NCBI GenBank assembly: GCA_963744905.1
Contig: CAVUUV010000003.1
Span: forward strand, 992,001-1,056,000
DNA: 64,000 nucleotides
Direction: 5' to 3'
Source: DATFFO01 sp963744905
GTDB lineage: Bacteria > Actinomycetota > Acidimicrobiia > Spongiisociales > ZC4RG35
Shown piece by piece: positions 16,690-25,994 of the stretch (positions within the stretch are counted from its first letter, which is position 1; every line of letters begins with the position of its first letter). A program made the translations under genes and the position numbers. The notes under the pieces were generated by a model that was not told the DNA's origin, did no database searches, and saw only the letters and a program-made list of their open reading frames with translations.

Positions 16690-17535
16690 TCAGAGCTGGG
16701 CTAGGGCCTGGGTGAGAGCCCGGCGGGTGAACACCTTGGCCAGGTGGGCTTTGTAGGCTTCGGAGCCGTAGAGGTCTTCGAGGATGGTGATGCCCTCGGT
16801 GGCCCTCTCGGCCGCCTCCGTCACGGCCTGTTCCGACCCGTCGGTCCCGATCAAGGCCTCCGCCACGCCGCTCGCCAGCGATGCCTTGGTCCCCACCCCG
16901 GTCAGGGCCACCCGACAATCGGAGACCGAGCCGTTGGACTTATCCACCCAGACCGCGGCTCCAGCCACGGCGTAGTCGGTGTGCCCGCCCCTCCGGCCCA
17001 GCTTGTCGTAGGCCGAGGCGCCACCCCGGTTGGGGATGCGGATCTCGGTGAGTATCTCGTCGGGTTGCAGGGCCGAGGTGAGGGCGTCGACGTAGAAGTC
17101 CTCCGAGGCGATCTCACGGGCACCGTCGGGCCCCTGAGCCACCATCGTGGCTCCCAGCGCCAGCACCGCAGCCGTCTGGTCGGCGGCGATGTCGGAATGG
17201 GCCACCGCCCCGCAGGTCGTACCCCGATTGCGCACCTGGACGTCACCCGTCCACGAGGCGGCATCGACCAGGGCCTTGGGGAGATCCGAGGATGCCGTCT
17301 GGACATGGCGCACCAGGGCGCCGATCGAGGTGTGAGCACCGTGGTCGGTGATCTGATCGAGCCCGGGGACACGGCCTATGTCGACCACCGTCGACGGCGA
17401 CAGAAGCCGCAGCTTCATCATCGGAAGGAGGCTCATGCCTCCTGCCATCACCTTGCCGAACTCCGCATCGGACAAGGCCGAAAGGGCCTCGTCGATGCTG
17501 CTCGCAGCGATGTAATCGAACTTCCGCGGATACAT
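16690..17535 (-). CDS. coxM: CO-dehydrogenase-like FAD-binding medium subunit
   Basis: A 281-aa flavoprotein subunit of a xanthine-oxidase-family hydroxylase, passing electrons from the iron-sulfur subunit to an acceptor. The FAD pyrophosphate loops are AGGMSLLPMMKLRL (about 31-44) and RNRGTTCGAVAHSDIAAD (about 102-119); the second differs from the common TIGG form (TTCG), which may weaken or alter FAD binding. A C-terminal CO-dehydrogenase flavoprotein domain follows. Its start overlaps the coxL stop by one base (TGATG). Confidence 0.93.
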   Translation of the reverse strand: MYPRKFDYIAASSIDEALSALSDAEFGKVMAGGMSLLPMMKLRLLSPSTVVDIGRVPGLDQITDHGAHTSIGALVRHVQTASSDLPKALVDAASWTGDVQVRNRGTTCGAVAHSDIAADQTAAVLALGATMVAQGPDGAREIASEDFYVDALTSALQPDEILTEIRIPNRGGASAYDKLGRRGGHTDYAVAGAAVWVDKSNGSVSDCRVALTGVGTKASLASGVAEALIGTDGSEQAVTEAAERATEGITILEDLYGSEAYKAHLAKVFTRRALTQALAQL

Positions 17536-19931
17536 CAGCCCACGCTCCCATCCTGGTTAGCGTCCTGCATCGCCTGCCACACGCGTTTGGGGCGCAGCGG
17601 CATCTCGATGTGCTTCACTCCGTACGACCGCAGGGCGTCGACGACGGCGTTGACGACCGTCTGGGCGGAGCCGATCGTGCCCGCCTCACCGATTCCCTTC
17701 ACGCCCAGAGGATTGATGTCCGATGGCGTGACTGTCCGTCCCAAATCGAAGCTGGGCAGGTCCACGGCGGTGGGGAGGGGGTAGTCCATCAGCGACCCGG
17801 TCAGCAGATTCCCATCCGAGTCGTACATCGAATGCTCGAACAGCGCCTGTCCGACTCCCTGAGCGATGCCTCCGTGTACCTGGCCGTCCACGATCATGGG
17901 GTTGATCACATTGCCGCAGTCGTCCATGGCCATGTACCGCAGAAGCCGGACATCGCCGGTGTCGGCGTCGACCTCCACCATGGCCAGGTGGGTTCCGAAC
18001 GGCCAGGTGGCGTTGGCCGGGCTGAACACCGACTGCGCCTCCAGGCCACCCGACATTCCCGCCGGGAGAGTGTGGGGCTGGTAGGCAGAGGTGGCGATCT
18101 CCTCCCAGGTGACCGACTTGTCGGGTGAGCCCGCCACGTGGGCAGCACCATCCTCGAACCGGATGTCCTCTTCGGAGGCCTCCAGGAGATGGGCCGCGAC
18201 CTTGGCAGCCTTGTCCCGGACCATGACGGCAGCCTCGTGGGTGGCAGAACCATCCACAGCCGCAGAGCGAGATCCGAACGTCCCGATGCCCATGGCGGAC
18301 TCGCCGGTGTCACCGTGCAGCACGCGAATCCTCTCGACCGGGATGCCGAGCTGGCGTGAGACCAGCTGGGCCCAGGTCGTCTCGTGACCTTGCCCGGTGG
18401 GCCCGGTCCCGATGATCACGCTGACCGACGCATCGGGATTGACCCTGACCAGACCGGAACCGTTGAAGGCGGCAGGAAGCCCGAACTCGGACCATGAGAA
18501 ACCCAGCCCGGCCAGTGCCGACGGCCCAAATCCGCACACCTCGACGTACGAGGAGAGACCGATGCCGACGTTGCGGCCCTCGGCCCTGGCGCGGTCGCGC
18601 TCCTCCTTGAGATGGTCCCACCCGAAGCGCTGCAGGGCGGCATCGAGATTCTTCTCGTAGTCGCCCGTGTCGAAAGCAAAGCCGACCGGCGAGACGGCGG
18701 CCGGGAATTCGGAGGCCGGGATGTAGTTCTTGCGACGGACCTCGGCCGGATCCATATCGATCTCGGCCGCGTACATGTCCAGGATCCGCTCCAGGTAGTA
18801 GATCGCCTCCGGACGGCCCGCACCACGGTACGCGTCGGTGGTCATGGTGTGCGTCGTCACGCAATCGAGCTTGAGGTCGATGGGGAACTTGTACTGGCCC
18901 GACGCCACGAACACCCCCAGGAAGGGAATGGCCACCGTGAAGTTCTGGGTGTAGGCACCCATGTCACAGATGGCGTGCAACTGGTAGCCCAGCACCTCGC
19001 CGTCCCTGGTCCCGACGATGGTGGCGGTCCCCACCCAGCCCCTGCCCTGAATCGAGTTGTTGGGTGACTCGCGCCTGGTCTCGGTGAACTTGACCGGACG
19101 GCCCAACTTCTGGGAGGCGTAGCAGACCAGCATCTCGTCGGCGTATACGTTGAGCTTGACCCCGAAGCCTCCCCCTACCTCGGGTGCCACCACCCGCACC
19201 GCATTGGAAGCCAGCCCGAAGGTCTTGGCGATCCCTCCGGCCAGGGCATGGGGGATCTGCGACGAGGAGAAGACCTCGAAGCGCCCGTAGCCCTCGTTCC
19301 AGTCGGCGATCACCGACCGCGGCTCGATGGCAGTGGGGATAAGCCGCTGATTGACCATTTCCTGGCTGACCACCACCACGTCGTCGCGTTTCTTGTCCTG
19401 AGCGATTTTCTCCCGGGCGGCGGCGATTCCCTCCTCGTCACCCCAGGGCCCGCCCTCCCAGGTGATGAGAAGGTTCGAATCGAGGTCCTCGTGGACCTTG
19501 GTCTGGTCGGAGAGAGCCTCCTTCAGGTCCACGACCGCCGGCAACGGGTCGTAGTCGACTTCCACCACCTCGGCAACGTCCTGAGCCAGGTAGCGCGAAT
19601 CGGCCACCACCATGGCGACCGCCTCGCCGACATGGTTGACGACGCCGTCGGCCAGCAGGGGGCGGACCTTGCCCACCGGAACCTGGGCCAGCAACGGACC
19701 GAGGTGGCGAACGTCGTCGATGGTGTAGACGGCGCGGACCCCATCCATGGCCAGCGCCTTCGACGAGTCGATTCCGGTTATGCGAGCGTGGGCGAGCGGG
19801 CTACGCACGAACGCGACGTGAAGCATCCCGTTGAGCTTGATGTCATCGACGTACCTGCCGGTGCCCCGCACCAGAGCCGGGTCTTCGCGGCGGCGAATCG
19901 TCCCTCCGAGGACACTGGTGGTGGTGGTCAT
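17535..19931 (-). CDS. coxL: CO-dehydrogenase-like molybdopterin large subunit (form II)
   Basis: A 798-aa catalytic subunit of the xanthine oxidase family with molybdenum-cytosine dinucleotide cofactor. The active-site loop reads AYRGAGR (about 366-372), the form II signature, not the AYRCSFR of true CO dehydrogenase. It therefore may not oxidise CO and may act on an aldehyde, purine or other substrate. The Mo-proximal Glu is in GVKGIGEAGTIG (about 747), and the VGGGFGVK and GTGPTGQGHET cofactor loops are present. The ATG at 19931 overlaps the coxS stop (ATGA); longer readings run antisense through coxS. Confidence 0.95.
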   Translation of the reverse strand: MTTTTSVLGGTIRRREDPALVRGTGRYVDDIKLNGMLHVAFVRSPLAHARITGIDSSKALAMDGVRAVYTIDDVRHLGPLLAQVPVGKVRPLLADGVVNHVGEAVAMVVADSRYLAQDVAEVVEVDYDPLPAVVDLKEALSDQTKVHEDLDSNLLITWEGGPWGDEEGIAAAREKIAQDKKRDDVVVVSQEMVNQRLIPTAIEPRSVIADWNEGYGRFEVFSSSQIPHALAGGIAKTFGLASNAVRVVAPEVGGGFGVKLNVYADEMLVCYASQKLGRPVKFTETRRESPNNSIQGRGWVGTATIVGTRDGEVLGYQLHAICDMGAYTQNFTVAIPFLGVFVASGQYKFPIDLKLDCVTTHTMTTDAYRGAGRPEAIYYLERILDMYAAEIDMDPAEVRRKNYIPASEFPAAVSPVGFAFDTGDYEKNLDAALQRFGWDHLKEERDRARAEGRNVGIGLSSYVEVCGFGPSALAGLGFSWSEFGLPAAFNGSGLVRVNPDASVSVIIGTGPTGQGHETTWAQLVSRQLGIPVERIRVLHGDTGESAMGIGTFGSRSAAVDGSATHEAAVMVRDKAAKVAAHLLEASEEDIRFEDGAAHVAGSPDKSVTWEEIATSAYQPHTLPAGMSGGLEAQSVFSPANATWPFGTHLAMVEVDADTGDVRLLRYMAMDDCGNVINPMIVDGQVHGGIAQGVGQALFEHSMYDSDGNLLTGSLMDYPLPTAVDLPSFDLGRTVTPSDINPLGVKGIGEAGTIGSAQTVVNAVVDALRSYGVKHIEMPLRPKRVWQAMQDANQDGSVG

Positions 19932-20437
19932 GCCACCACTTCCTCGTGCTCCCAGTCCGGGGCCGGTGGCTCCTCGCCCCTCATCTTGGCGGCGGCGTAC
20001 TGGACCGCCTGGACGATGTTGTGATACCCGGTGCAGCGGCACAGGTTGCCCTCTATGCCCCGGCGGATCTCCTCCTCGCTGGGAGAGCTGTTGCCCTCCA
20101 GCAGGGCCACCGCCGAGATGATCATCCCCGGGGTGCAGTACCCGCACTGGAGGCCGTGACGCTCCCAGAAGCCCTCCTGGACCGGATGAAGCTGACCATC
20201 TTCGGCCAGACCTTCGACCGTGATGATCGATGTCCCTTCCGCCTGTGCGACCAACATCGTGCACGACTTGGTAGAGACGCCGTCGACCAGCACCGTGCAG
20301 GCGCCGCAGTAGCTGGTCTCGCATCCCACGTGGGTGCCGGTGAGCGCCAGGTTCTCGCGGATGAAATGGACGAGAAGCGTGCGCGGCTCGACATCGGCCG
20401 ACACGTTCTGTCCGTTGATCGTCATCGAGACTTGCAA
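19928..20437 (-). CDS. coxS: CO-dehydrogenase-like 2Fe-2S small subunit
   Basis: A 169-aa iron-sulfur subunit. The plant-type 2Fe-2S site is CETSYCGACTVLVDG-C (about 39-58) and the second, helical 2Fe-2S domain has CGYCTPGM and CRCTGYHNIV (about 98-140). It moves electrons from molybdenum to FAD. The start is TTG at 20437, with GGGAGG four bases upstream; the ATG four codons later is an alternative. First gene of the coxS-L-M operon. Confidence 0.94.
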   Translation of the reverse strand: MQVSMTINGQNVSADVEPRTLLVHFIRENLALTGTHVGCETSYCGACTVLVDGVSTKSCTMLVAQAEGTSIITVEGLAEDGQLHPVQEGFWERHGLQCGYCTPGMIISAVALLEGNSSPSEEEIRRGIEGNLCRCTGYHNIVQAVQYAAAKMRGEEPPAPDWEHEEVVA

Positions 20438-20520
20438 GCGTCCTCCCTGTGGATGGTTGAGCCCGAACCTATCAGGATGGGAACAGATAAGCCCCCACCA
20501 CCAGGGGAATTCTGGCCGAT

Positions 20521-21651
20521 TCAGCGCTCATAGACCGCAACTGCTTCGATGTGATGGGTTTGGGGAAACATGTCAACCGGCGTCACCGAGCCGAGGCGGT
20601 AACCCCCCTCGATGAGCCAGCGCGTATCCCGAGCGAGAGCTGCCGGGTCACAGGAAACGTAGGCCAGACGAGCGGGCCTGGCCTCCAACAGGGTGGAGAC
20701 TCCACCCTCACCCAGTCCGGCCCGAGGAGGATCGACCACGGCAACATCCACCCTGGGCACCCTGGCACTCTCGAAGGGCTCGGACACCACGGTGGCATAG
20801 GGGACGTTGTGACGCAGGTCGGCTACGGCTGTTGGGTCGTTCTCGATCGCCACCACACTCTGAGCCGCACCCCCCACCGTGGCCGAGAACAGGCCGCCGC
20901 CGGCGTAGCCGTCGAGCATCGACTCATCGGGGCCCGGGCCCAACGCTTCCTTCACCAGCGCCACGAGTGCATCCGCCCCACCGGTGTTGACCTGGAAGAA
21001 GGCCCGGCCCGATATGCGGAACCTGTGCCCGTCGACTAGCTCATGGATCTCGCCGTGTGACCACCCTCGCTCATCCCGACGGATCATCGCCCGTTCGCCG
21101 GTGCGCTCCGACGCCCGCAGTGTGACCCGATCCACGCCCGAATCCACCGACAGCTCGGCCAGCATGGTGGAGATGGTCGAGGTCACCAGCGGGCAGTCGT
21201 CGATCAGAACCAGGTCATGACTGCCGGCGGCGTAGAGCCCGGGCCGGCCCCGTTCGATCCGCAGGTCGATGCGGTTCCGATAGCCGTATCCTTCGCTGAC
21301 CGCCTCGATGTCCGTGACCGGAGGGTCGGCCACCCCACCCAGGTGCTGCAGCTGTTCGGCCACGATCCGCGCCTTCCATCGACGCTGGGCCGTCAACGAG
21401 ATCATCTGCCAGTCGCATCCGCCACACCGATCGAACACGGGGCAGGGTGGAGTGATCCGATCCGGTGAGGGCGTGGCCAGTGAGATCAGGCTCGCCTGGG
21501 AGTAGCGGCGCCGGGCACGGGTCACTCTCACCCGGGCGATGTCGCCGGGGACGCCGCCCTCGACGAACATGACCCGACCTTCGTGGTGGCCAAGCCCGGA
21601 ACCACCGTGGGCCATCGACTCCACCCCAACGATCGGCTCGTCGGAGTTCAA
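20521..21651 (-). CDS. TrmA/RlmD-family rRNA or tRNA (uracil-5-)-methyltransferase
   Basis: A 376-aa SAM-dependent RNA m5U methyltransferase. An N-terminal TRAM domain (about 5-60) precedes the iron-sulfur Cys cluster CPVFDRCGGC, then the SAM-binding domain with LDGYAGGGLFSATVG, VVDPPRAGLGE and the catalytic Cys region YVSCDPAALARD. I choose TTG at 21651 because it overlaps the preceding stop (TTGA) and starts just before the TRAM domain; the nominal longer ATG version adds an Arg-rich, out-of-family stretch. Last gene of the pheA-clpS-DUF2017 operon. Confidence 0.9.
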   Translation of the reverse strand: MNSDEPIVGVESMAHGGSGLGHHEGRVMFVEGGVPGDIARVRVTRARRRYSQASLISLATPSPDRITPPCPVFDRCGGCDWQMISLTAQRRWKARIVAEQLQHLGGVADPPVTDIEAVSEGYGYRNRIDLRIERGRPGLYAAGSHDLVLIDDCPLVTSTISTMLAELSVDSGVDRVTLRASERTGERAMIRRDERGWSHGEIHELVDGHRFRISGRAFFQVNTGGADALVALVKEALGPGPDESMLDGYAGGGLFSATVGGAAQSVVAIENDPTAVADLRHNVPYATVVSEPFESARVPRVDVAVVDPPRAGLGEGGVSTLLEARPARLAYVSCDPAALARDTRWLIEGGYRLGSVTPVDMFPQTHHIEAVAVYER

Positions 21652-22169
21652 CGGCCCAGGGTCTCTTCCAGCACCTCGGCCAGGTCGGATACCAGCCATC
21701 CCAGGAAGGAAAGGACCTCGGAGGCTTCGGGCCGAAGATCGTCGTAATCTCCGGCCGTCTCGATCCCCCATCGGGCTCCCAGCACCAGTCTGGCCTCATT
21801 GACCACCCGCAGCACGGCATCGGCTTCGGGGCGCGAGATCACCGCCCTACCCACCGACCCCTCCGGTTCGTCTCCTCGAGACTCGGGCAGTGAGTCCCTC
21901 ACAGCCTCGAGCACCACCTCGAAGGCGGATCGATCGGCCCGCCGTGACGCCTCCAGTTCGGTGCCGGCCAGCCGCCGCCACTCGGCATCTGCTTCAGGGT
22001 CGCCCAGGTAGACAGGTGGTGAAAGCCGGGCCGCTCCCGGGTCGGCTTCAGCGGTGCCCAGACTGGCCAGGAGCCGGGGTAGATCCATGAGGAAGGTGAC
22101 CTCGAGGTCGGTCAGTTGCAGTTCGACACCTTCGGGGACCAGCGCGAAATGGGAGTTGATGGCCGTCAC
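21648..22169 (-). CDS. DUF2017 family protein
   Basis: A 173-aa soluble protein of the actinobacterial DUF2017 family, commonly found immediately after clpS; function unknown. Predicted mostly helical, with LTDLEVTFLMDLPRLL near the N terminus and a C-terminal LSFLGWLVSDLAEVLEETLG helix. The GTG at 22169 overlaps the clpS stop (GTGA), and its stop overlaps the methyltransferase TTG, so three genes are translationally chained. The context suggests a link to ClpS-mediated proteolysis, but that is inference. Confidence 0.85.
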   Translation of the reverse strand: MTAINSHFALVPEGVELQLTDLEVTFLMDLPRLLASLGTAEADPGAARLSPPVYLGDPEADAEWRRLAGTELEASRRADRSAFEVVLEAVRDSLPESRGDEPEGSVGRAVISRPEADAVLRVVNEARLVLGARWGIETAGDYDDLRPEASEVLSFLGWLVSDLAEVLEETLGR

Positions 22170-22456
22170 TGCTCGAGGGTCGCCCACAGGCCATGATGGT
22201 GCAGCCGGTAGCAGTCGTGCTCCGCCTTCTCGCGCGGCCCGTCGGCCACCACCGAGCGGCCCTCGTTGTGCACCTGGAGCATGAGTCGGGTCGCCTTGGG
22301 CTTGTCGTAGCCGAACAGCGAACGGAAGACGTAGACGACATAGGACATGGTGTTGACCGGGTCATCCCAGACGACGACCTTCCAGGTGCCGTCCAGGTCG
22401 ACGTAGCGATTGCTATCGACTCCGGGAGTTATGACCGGTGATTGAGTGGGTGCCAC
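22166..22456 (-). CDS. clpS: ATP-dependent Clp protease adaptor ClpS
   Basis: A 96-aa N-end rule adaptor that delivers substrates with destabilising N termini to ClpC/ClpA-ClpP. The core WKVVVWDDPVNTMSYVVYVF (about 25-44) has the substrate-binding DDPVNT motif, and MLQVHNEGRSVV matches the second conserved block. It starts with GTG seven bases after pheA and overlaps DUF2017. Confidence 0.95.
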   Translation of the reverse strand: MAPTQSPVITPGVDSNRYVDLDGTWKVVVWDDPVNTMSYVVYVFRSLFGYDKPKATRLMLQVHNEGRSVVADGPREKAEHDCYRLHHHGLWATLEQ

Positions 22457-22463
22457 GGCTCCA

Positions 22464-23270
22464 TCACCCCGAGCGATAGGTGCCGAGGAACCTGAGGTCG
22501 GAGAAGTTCACCAGGGGAGGATCGAACACCGACTTCAACCCTGACGGGCCGGGTGGATGGGTCAGGTCGACGAAGAATCGGTACTTCCAGGCCTGGTCCG
22601 AGGGACGGGACTCGATGCGGGTCAGGTTGGCACCTCTCAGACCGAGCTCGGTGAGGGCCAGGGCCAGGGCCCCCGGCGTGTGCCCAGTGGTGAAGGCGAT
22701 GGTCGTCTTGTCGGCCTCTTCGGCAACGGGCTGGTCGCCCTGAGCCAGCTCCACGAAGCGGGTCGTGTTGTGGTCCCGGTCGATCACGTCTGTCATCAGG
22801 ACCGCCAGGCCATGGGAAGCGGCCGCCCAAGCCGGAGCCAGGGCGGCATCGCGCAGGTCTTCGGTCTCGGCCACCCGGCGCACCGCTCCGGCCGTGTCGT
22901 GAACCGGAACCGGCTCCCATCCCCAGTGGGTTAGCACCGCCTCGGCCTGACTCAGTGCCTCGGGATGCGACAGCACCCGCTCGATCTGGTCCACCGCGGT
23001 GCCCGGCAGACCGAGCAGGGCATGGCGCACCTCGATGAGGTGTTCGGCGACGATGGTGGTGTTGCCGGGCAGAAGACGATCCAGCACCGCAAGCACGCTG
23101 CCGGTGGTCGAGTTCTCGATCGGTACCACCAATCGATCGACATCGGAGGAGGCGAGTGCCTCGAAAGCAGCTACGAAACTGGGGTAGCCGGTTCGCTCGT
23201 CCTCAGGGTGCAGTTCGGCCGATGCCCGGTCCGAGTAGGAGTAGGTCTCGCCTTGGTATCCAATCCGCAC
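22464..23270 (-). CDS. pheA: Prephenate dehydratase with ACT domain
   Basis: Converts prephenate to phenylpyruvate in phenylalanine synthesis, 268 aa. The N-terminal YQGETYSYSDRA block and VVPIENSTTGSV (substrate binding) are present, as is the catalytic Thr region DHNTTRFVEL (about 167-176). The ACT domain follows (about 190-265) with the ESRPS motif for phenylalanine binding, and Phe feedback is expected. The GTG start is fixed by a leaderless promoter. tyrA and aroF lie 14 kb away. Confidence 0.95.
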   Translation of the reverse strand: MRIGYQGETYSYSDRASAELHPEDERTGYPSFVAAFEALASSDVDRLVVPIENSTTGSVLAVLDRLLPGNTTIVAEHLIEVRHALLGLPGTAVDQIERVLSHPEALSQAEAVLTHWGWEPVPVHDTAGAVRRVAETEDLRDAALAPAWAAASHGLAVLMTDVIDRDHNTTRFVELAQGDQPVAEEADKTTIAFTTGHTPGALALALTELGLRGANLTRIESRPSDQAWKYRFFVDLTHPPGPSGLKSVFDPPLVNFSDLRFLGTYRSG

Positions 23271-23277
23271 ATCATGA

Positions 23278-23283
23278 ACGGTA
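23278..23283 (-). promoter_or_regulatory. -10 box of leaderless pheA promoter
   Basis: TACCGT on the minus strand, then seven bases, then the GTG start of pheA. Same spacing and hexamer as at glnE. Confidence 0.5.
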
Positions 23284-23314
23284 GCCAGACCCGGGCCGTG
23301 CGGGAATCGTCAGC

Positions 23315-23611
23315 TCAACTGGACGGCTCGGGAGCTGACTCCACGGCATAGCCCGGGCCGCCCTCCAGCCCATCGTCTGTCACTTCTCGGTCGGGAGCGG
23401 ATTCCACCCGACCACCCTGGCGCAGCATCGAGAAGATGGTGGGCCGGGATTGATTGAACAGCCCCGGCACCGTCACCGGGGAACGACCATCCTGTGCCGC
23501 ATCCAGGTCGATCACCACGGATCCGCAGATCTCGCACTCGAGACGCTGCAAACCTGCACCCAGGTCCCGCCGGGCGTAGCGGTGGTCACCGACGCATCTC
23601 TTGTAACCCAC
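23315..23611 (-). CDS. Small cysteine-containing protein, possible zinc ribbon
   Basis: A 98-aa protein that I do not recognise. The N-terminal half has C6, H9 and a CEIC pair (about 27-30) and reads like a short zinc-binding domain; the C-terminal half is acidic and low in structure. The GTG at 23611 has GGGAGG seven bases upstream. It is alone between the EtfD-like gene and pheA, on the same strand. Confidence 0.6.
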   Translation of the reverse strand: MGYKRCVGDHRYARRDLGAGLQRLECEICGSVVIDLDAAQDGRSPVTVPGLFNQSRPTIFSMLRQGGRVESAPDREVTDDGLEGGPGYAVESAPEPSS

Positions 23612-23711
23612 TCTCGAGCCTCCCAGGCTCAGTCCCACCACAGAGTGTAGCAAAGTCGGCCAGAAATCTCACTATGGGTGGCATATCGGTCCCGGGTTCA
23701 GCAACCGGACC

Positions 23712-25901
23712 TCAATCGGGGGGCGACTGGACCTCATCCAGCATCATGGCCAGATCGCGCACTACAACGTCATCTCGCCCCAACTCCTTCATACCATCGT
23801 CCAGCATCACATAGCAGTAGGGGCATGACACCGCCACCTCGGCGGCCCCGGTCTCGAGAGCCTCCTCGGCTCGCTCGATGTTCACCTTCTTGCCGGTGTG
23901 CTCTTCCATCCAGAATCGGGCCCCACCCGCCCCACAACACAACGCCCGGGTGCCGTGACGGCGCATCTCGATCATGTCCACGGGACCGCTGGCCGACACC
24001 ACCTCGCGAGGAGCGAGATAGATGTCGTTGTGACGACCGAGATAGCAGGGATCGTGGTAGGTGACGGCGCGCCGCTGGCCGCCTTTGCGGCCCCCCTCCA
24101 GCCGGCCCTGGCGCAACAGCTCGGCCAGTAGCTGGGTGTGATGAATCACCTCGTACTCCCCGCCCATCTGGGGATACTCGTTGGCCAGGGTGTTGAAACA
24201 GTGCGGGCATTGGGTGATCACCTTGTTCACCCCCAGCTCCGAGAACGTCTCGATGTTCTGCAGAGCGAGTTGCTGCCAGACGTATTCGTTGCCCGCCCGG
24301 CGGGCGGGATCGCCATTGCACAGCTCACGCGGTCCGAGAATCGCAAACGAGATCCCCGCCCGATGCAGCAGGCGGGCCAACGACACCGACACCGCCGTGT
24401 TGCGATCGTCGAAGGAACCGGCGCAGCCCACGAACCACAGGTACTCGGCCTCATCGACACCGTTCTCACCCCAGATGGGAACCTCGAAGTCGAGCTCCTT
24501 GGTCCAGTCGGCCCGCTGATCCTGGCCCATCCCCCAGGGGTTGCCCTGGTTCTCCATGGCTACGAATGCCTTGCCCAGCTCACCGGGGAAGTTCGATTCC
24601 ATCAGAGTCAGATAGCGCCGCATGTCGAGGATCCGATCGAGGATCTCGATGCCCACCGGGCAGATCTCGTCACAGGCCTTGCATGTGGTGCACGACCAGG
24701 CCTCATCAGGCTGCACCCGGGCGAACAGCTCCGGGCCCTCGATGGTGATCCGCTCATCCAGGGAGACGGGGGGAGACACCCCGGCCATCACCGACGCCAC
24801 CTCGCCCGTCTTGAGCACCATCTCGCGCGGATCCAGAGGCTTGCCGGTGATGTTGGCCGGGCACACCGAGGTGCATCGTCCGCAGATGGTGCAGGCGTCG
24901 GTGTCGAAGATCTGTTTCCAGGTCAGGTCCGTGACCACGGAGGCGCCGATGGTGTCGATGTCTTCGACCTCCATCAGGTTGGGCATCTCCCGCATCGCCC
25001 CTTTGGGCCGGTCCCGCGGCGACAGGAACAGGTTGGCCGGTGAAGTGAACATGTGACGGAGCTTGGTGGTGGGGATGACCACCAGGAGCAGGCCGAATGC
25101 GACCACGTGGACCACCCACGAAACCCGGTGAACGAGGGAGGCATCGGCCAGGGGGACGAGGTAGGAGAGGGGACGGCCCACAAACGACCACACCTCGAAG
25201 CCGGGACGACCGACCAGGGCGATGCGGGCGGCCTCGGTCGTGAGCCCGGTGATGCCGATTAGGGCCAGGGTGCCGAGGATCCAGCCATCCTCGGGTTTGG
25301 TCTTGGAGCGGAGCCGCCACGGACGTTGCCCGTAGCGACGAGCCAGGGCCCAGGCCAGGCCGCCCAGATACACCAGGGAGGCGAGATCGAGAACGGCAGA
25401 GTATCCCTGGTAGACGGCCCCGTGGAGGAACTTGAACCCCGCCGGCATGAGGTGATCGATCTCGAGGGTGACCGTCCCCAGGAAGAGGACGACGAACCCG
25501 TAGTAGACCATCGAGTGCATGAGCCCGGCCTGTCGATCACGCAGCAGGGTCTCCATCCTCAGCCCCAGATAGAGGCGCCTCATCCGATCGCCCCAGTGCC
25601 CGATTCGGCGCTCGGACTTGCCCCTCTCCCAGCTGCGGGCCCGGAGGGCGAAGAGGTGGAACATCAGCCACAGGGCGGCCGAGACCCCCAGGTAGAAGAC
25701 GGCGACCAGGGCCGGGGGGATATCGCCGAACACAACCCGGCCAACGTCGAAGGTGACCTCACCCGGAAAGGTGCTCACCCACCACAGCAGCAAGGTGCCT
25801 CCCGCCGACACGGCTCCCAGCAGCTCCAGGACCAGTGCCGCGTCGGGGAAACGCCTCCGTTCGGTCTCGGCTACCTCGGCCTTCTCCTCGGTGACGGTCA
25901 T
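23712..25901 (-). CDS. Membrane-bound iron-sulfur reductase, EtfD/heterodisulfide reductase-like
   Basis: A 729-aa protein with an N-terminal membrane domain (about six segments between 25 and 285) of the nitrate-reductase-gamma type, expected to hold haem b. A double 4Fe-4S ferredoxin domain follows: CTICGRCTSVCPANITG (about 340) and CTTCKACDEICPVG (about 410). Two CCG domains end the protein (VGCAGSFD and CCGAGGARFWME). The layout matches mycobacterial Rv0338c/EtfD, which passes electrons from electron-transfer flavoprotein to menaquinone during fatty acid oxidation. The ATG at 25901 is preferred over an upstream TTG. Confidence 0.88.
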   Translation of the reverse strand: MTVTEEKAEVAETERRRFPDAALVLELLGAVSAGGTLLLWWVSTFPGEVTFDVGRVVFGDIPPALVAVFYLGVSAALWLMFHLFALRARSWERGKSERRIGHWGDRMRRLYLGLRMETLLRDRQAGLMHSMVYYGFVVLFLGTVTLEIDHLMPAGFKFLHGAVYQGYSAVLDLASLVYLGGLAWALARRYGQRPWRLRSKTKPEDGWILGTLALIGITGLTTEAARIALVGRPGFEVWSFVGRPLSYLVPLADASLVHRVSWVVHVVAFGLLLVVIPTTKLRHMFTSPANLFLSPRDRPKGAMREMPNLMEVEDIDTIGASVVTDLTWKQIFDTDACTICGRCTSVCPANITGKPLDPREMVLKTGEVASVMAGVSPPVSLDERITIEGPELFARVQPDEAWSCTTCKACDEICPVGIEILDRILDMRRYLTLMESNFPGELGKAFVAMENQGNPWGMGQDQRADWTKELDFEVPIWGENGVDEAEYLWFVGCAGSFDDRNTAVSVSLARLLHRAGISFAILGPRELCNGDPARRAGNEYVWQQLALQNIETFSELGVNKVITQCPHCFNTLANEYPQMGGEYEVIHHTQLLAELLRQGRLEGGRKGGQRRAVTYHDPCYLGRHNDIYLAPREVVSASGPVDMIEMRRHGTRALCCGAGGARFWMEEHTGKKVNIERAEEALETGAAEVAVSCPYCYVMLDDGMKELGRDDVVVRDLAMMLDEVQSPPD

Positions 25902-25994
25902 GGCGGCGGAGTGTAGGTCGCCGGCGGAAGGCTCACCCGACAACCCGGTTTCGGCTCACTCAACCGACAGCGATCGGCCGGTCGGACCCACCCG

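Noticed and set aside
19932..20324. N-terminal extension of coxL
   Set aside because: The segment lies within coxS in another frame. The ATG at 19931 overlaps the coxS stop and matches the family N terminus.
24138..25043. Plus-strand frame opposite the EtfD-like gene
   Set aside because: No recognisable domain; the opposite strand carries intact iron-sulfur motifs.
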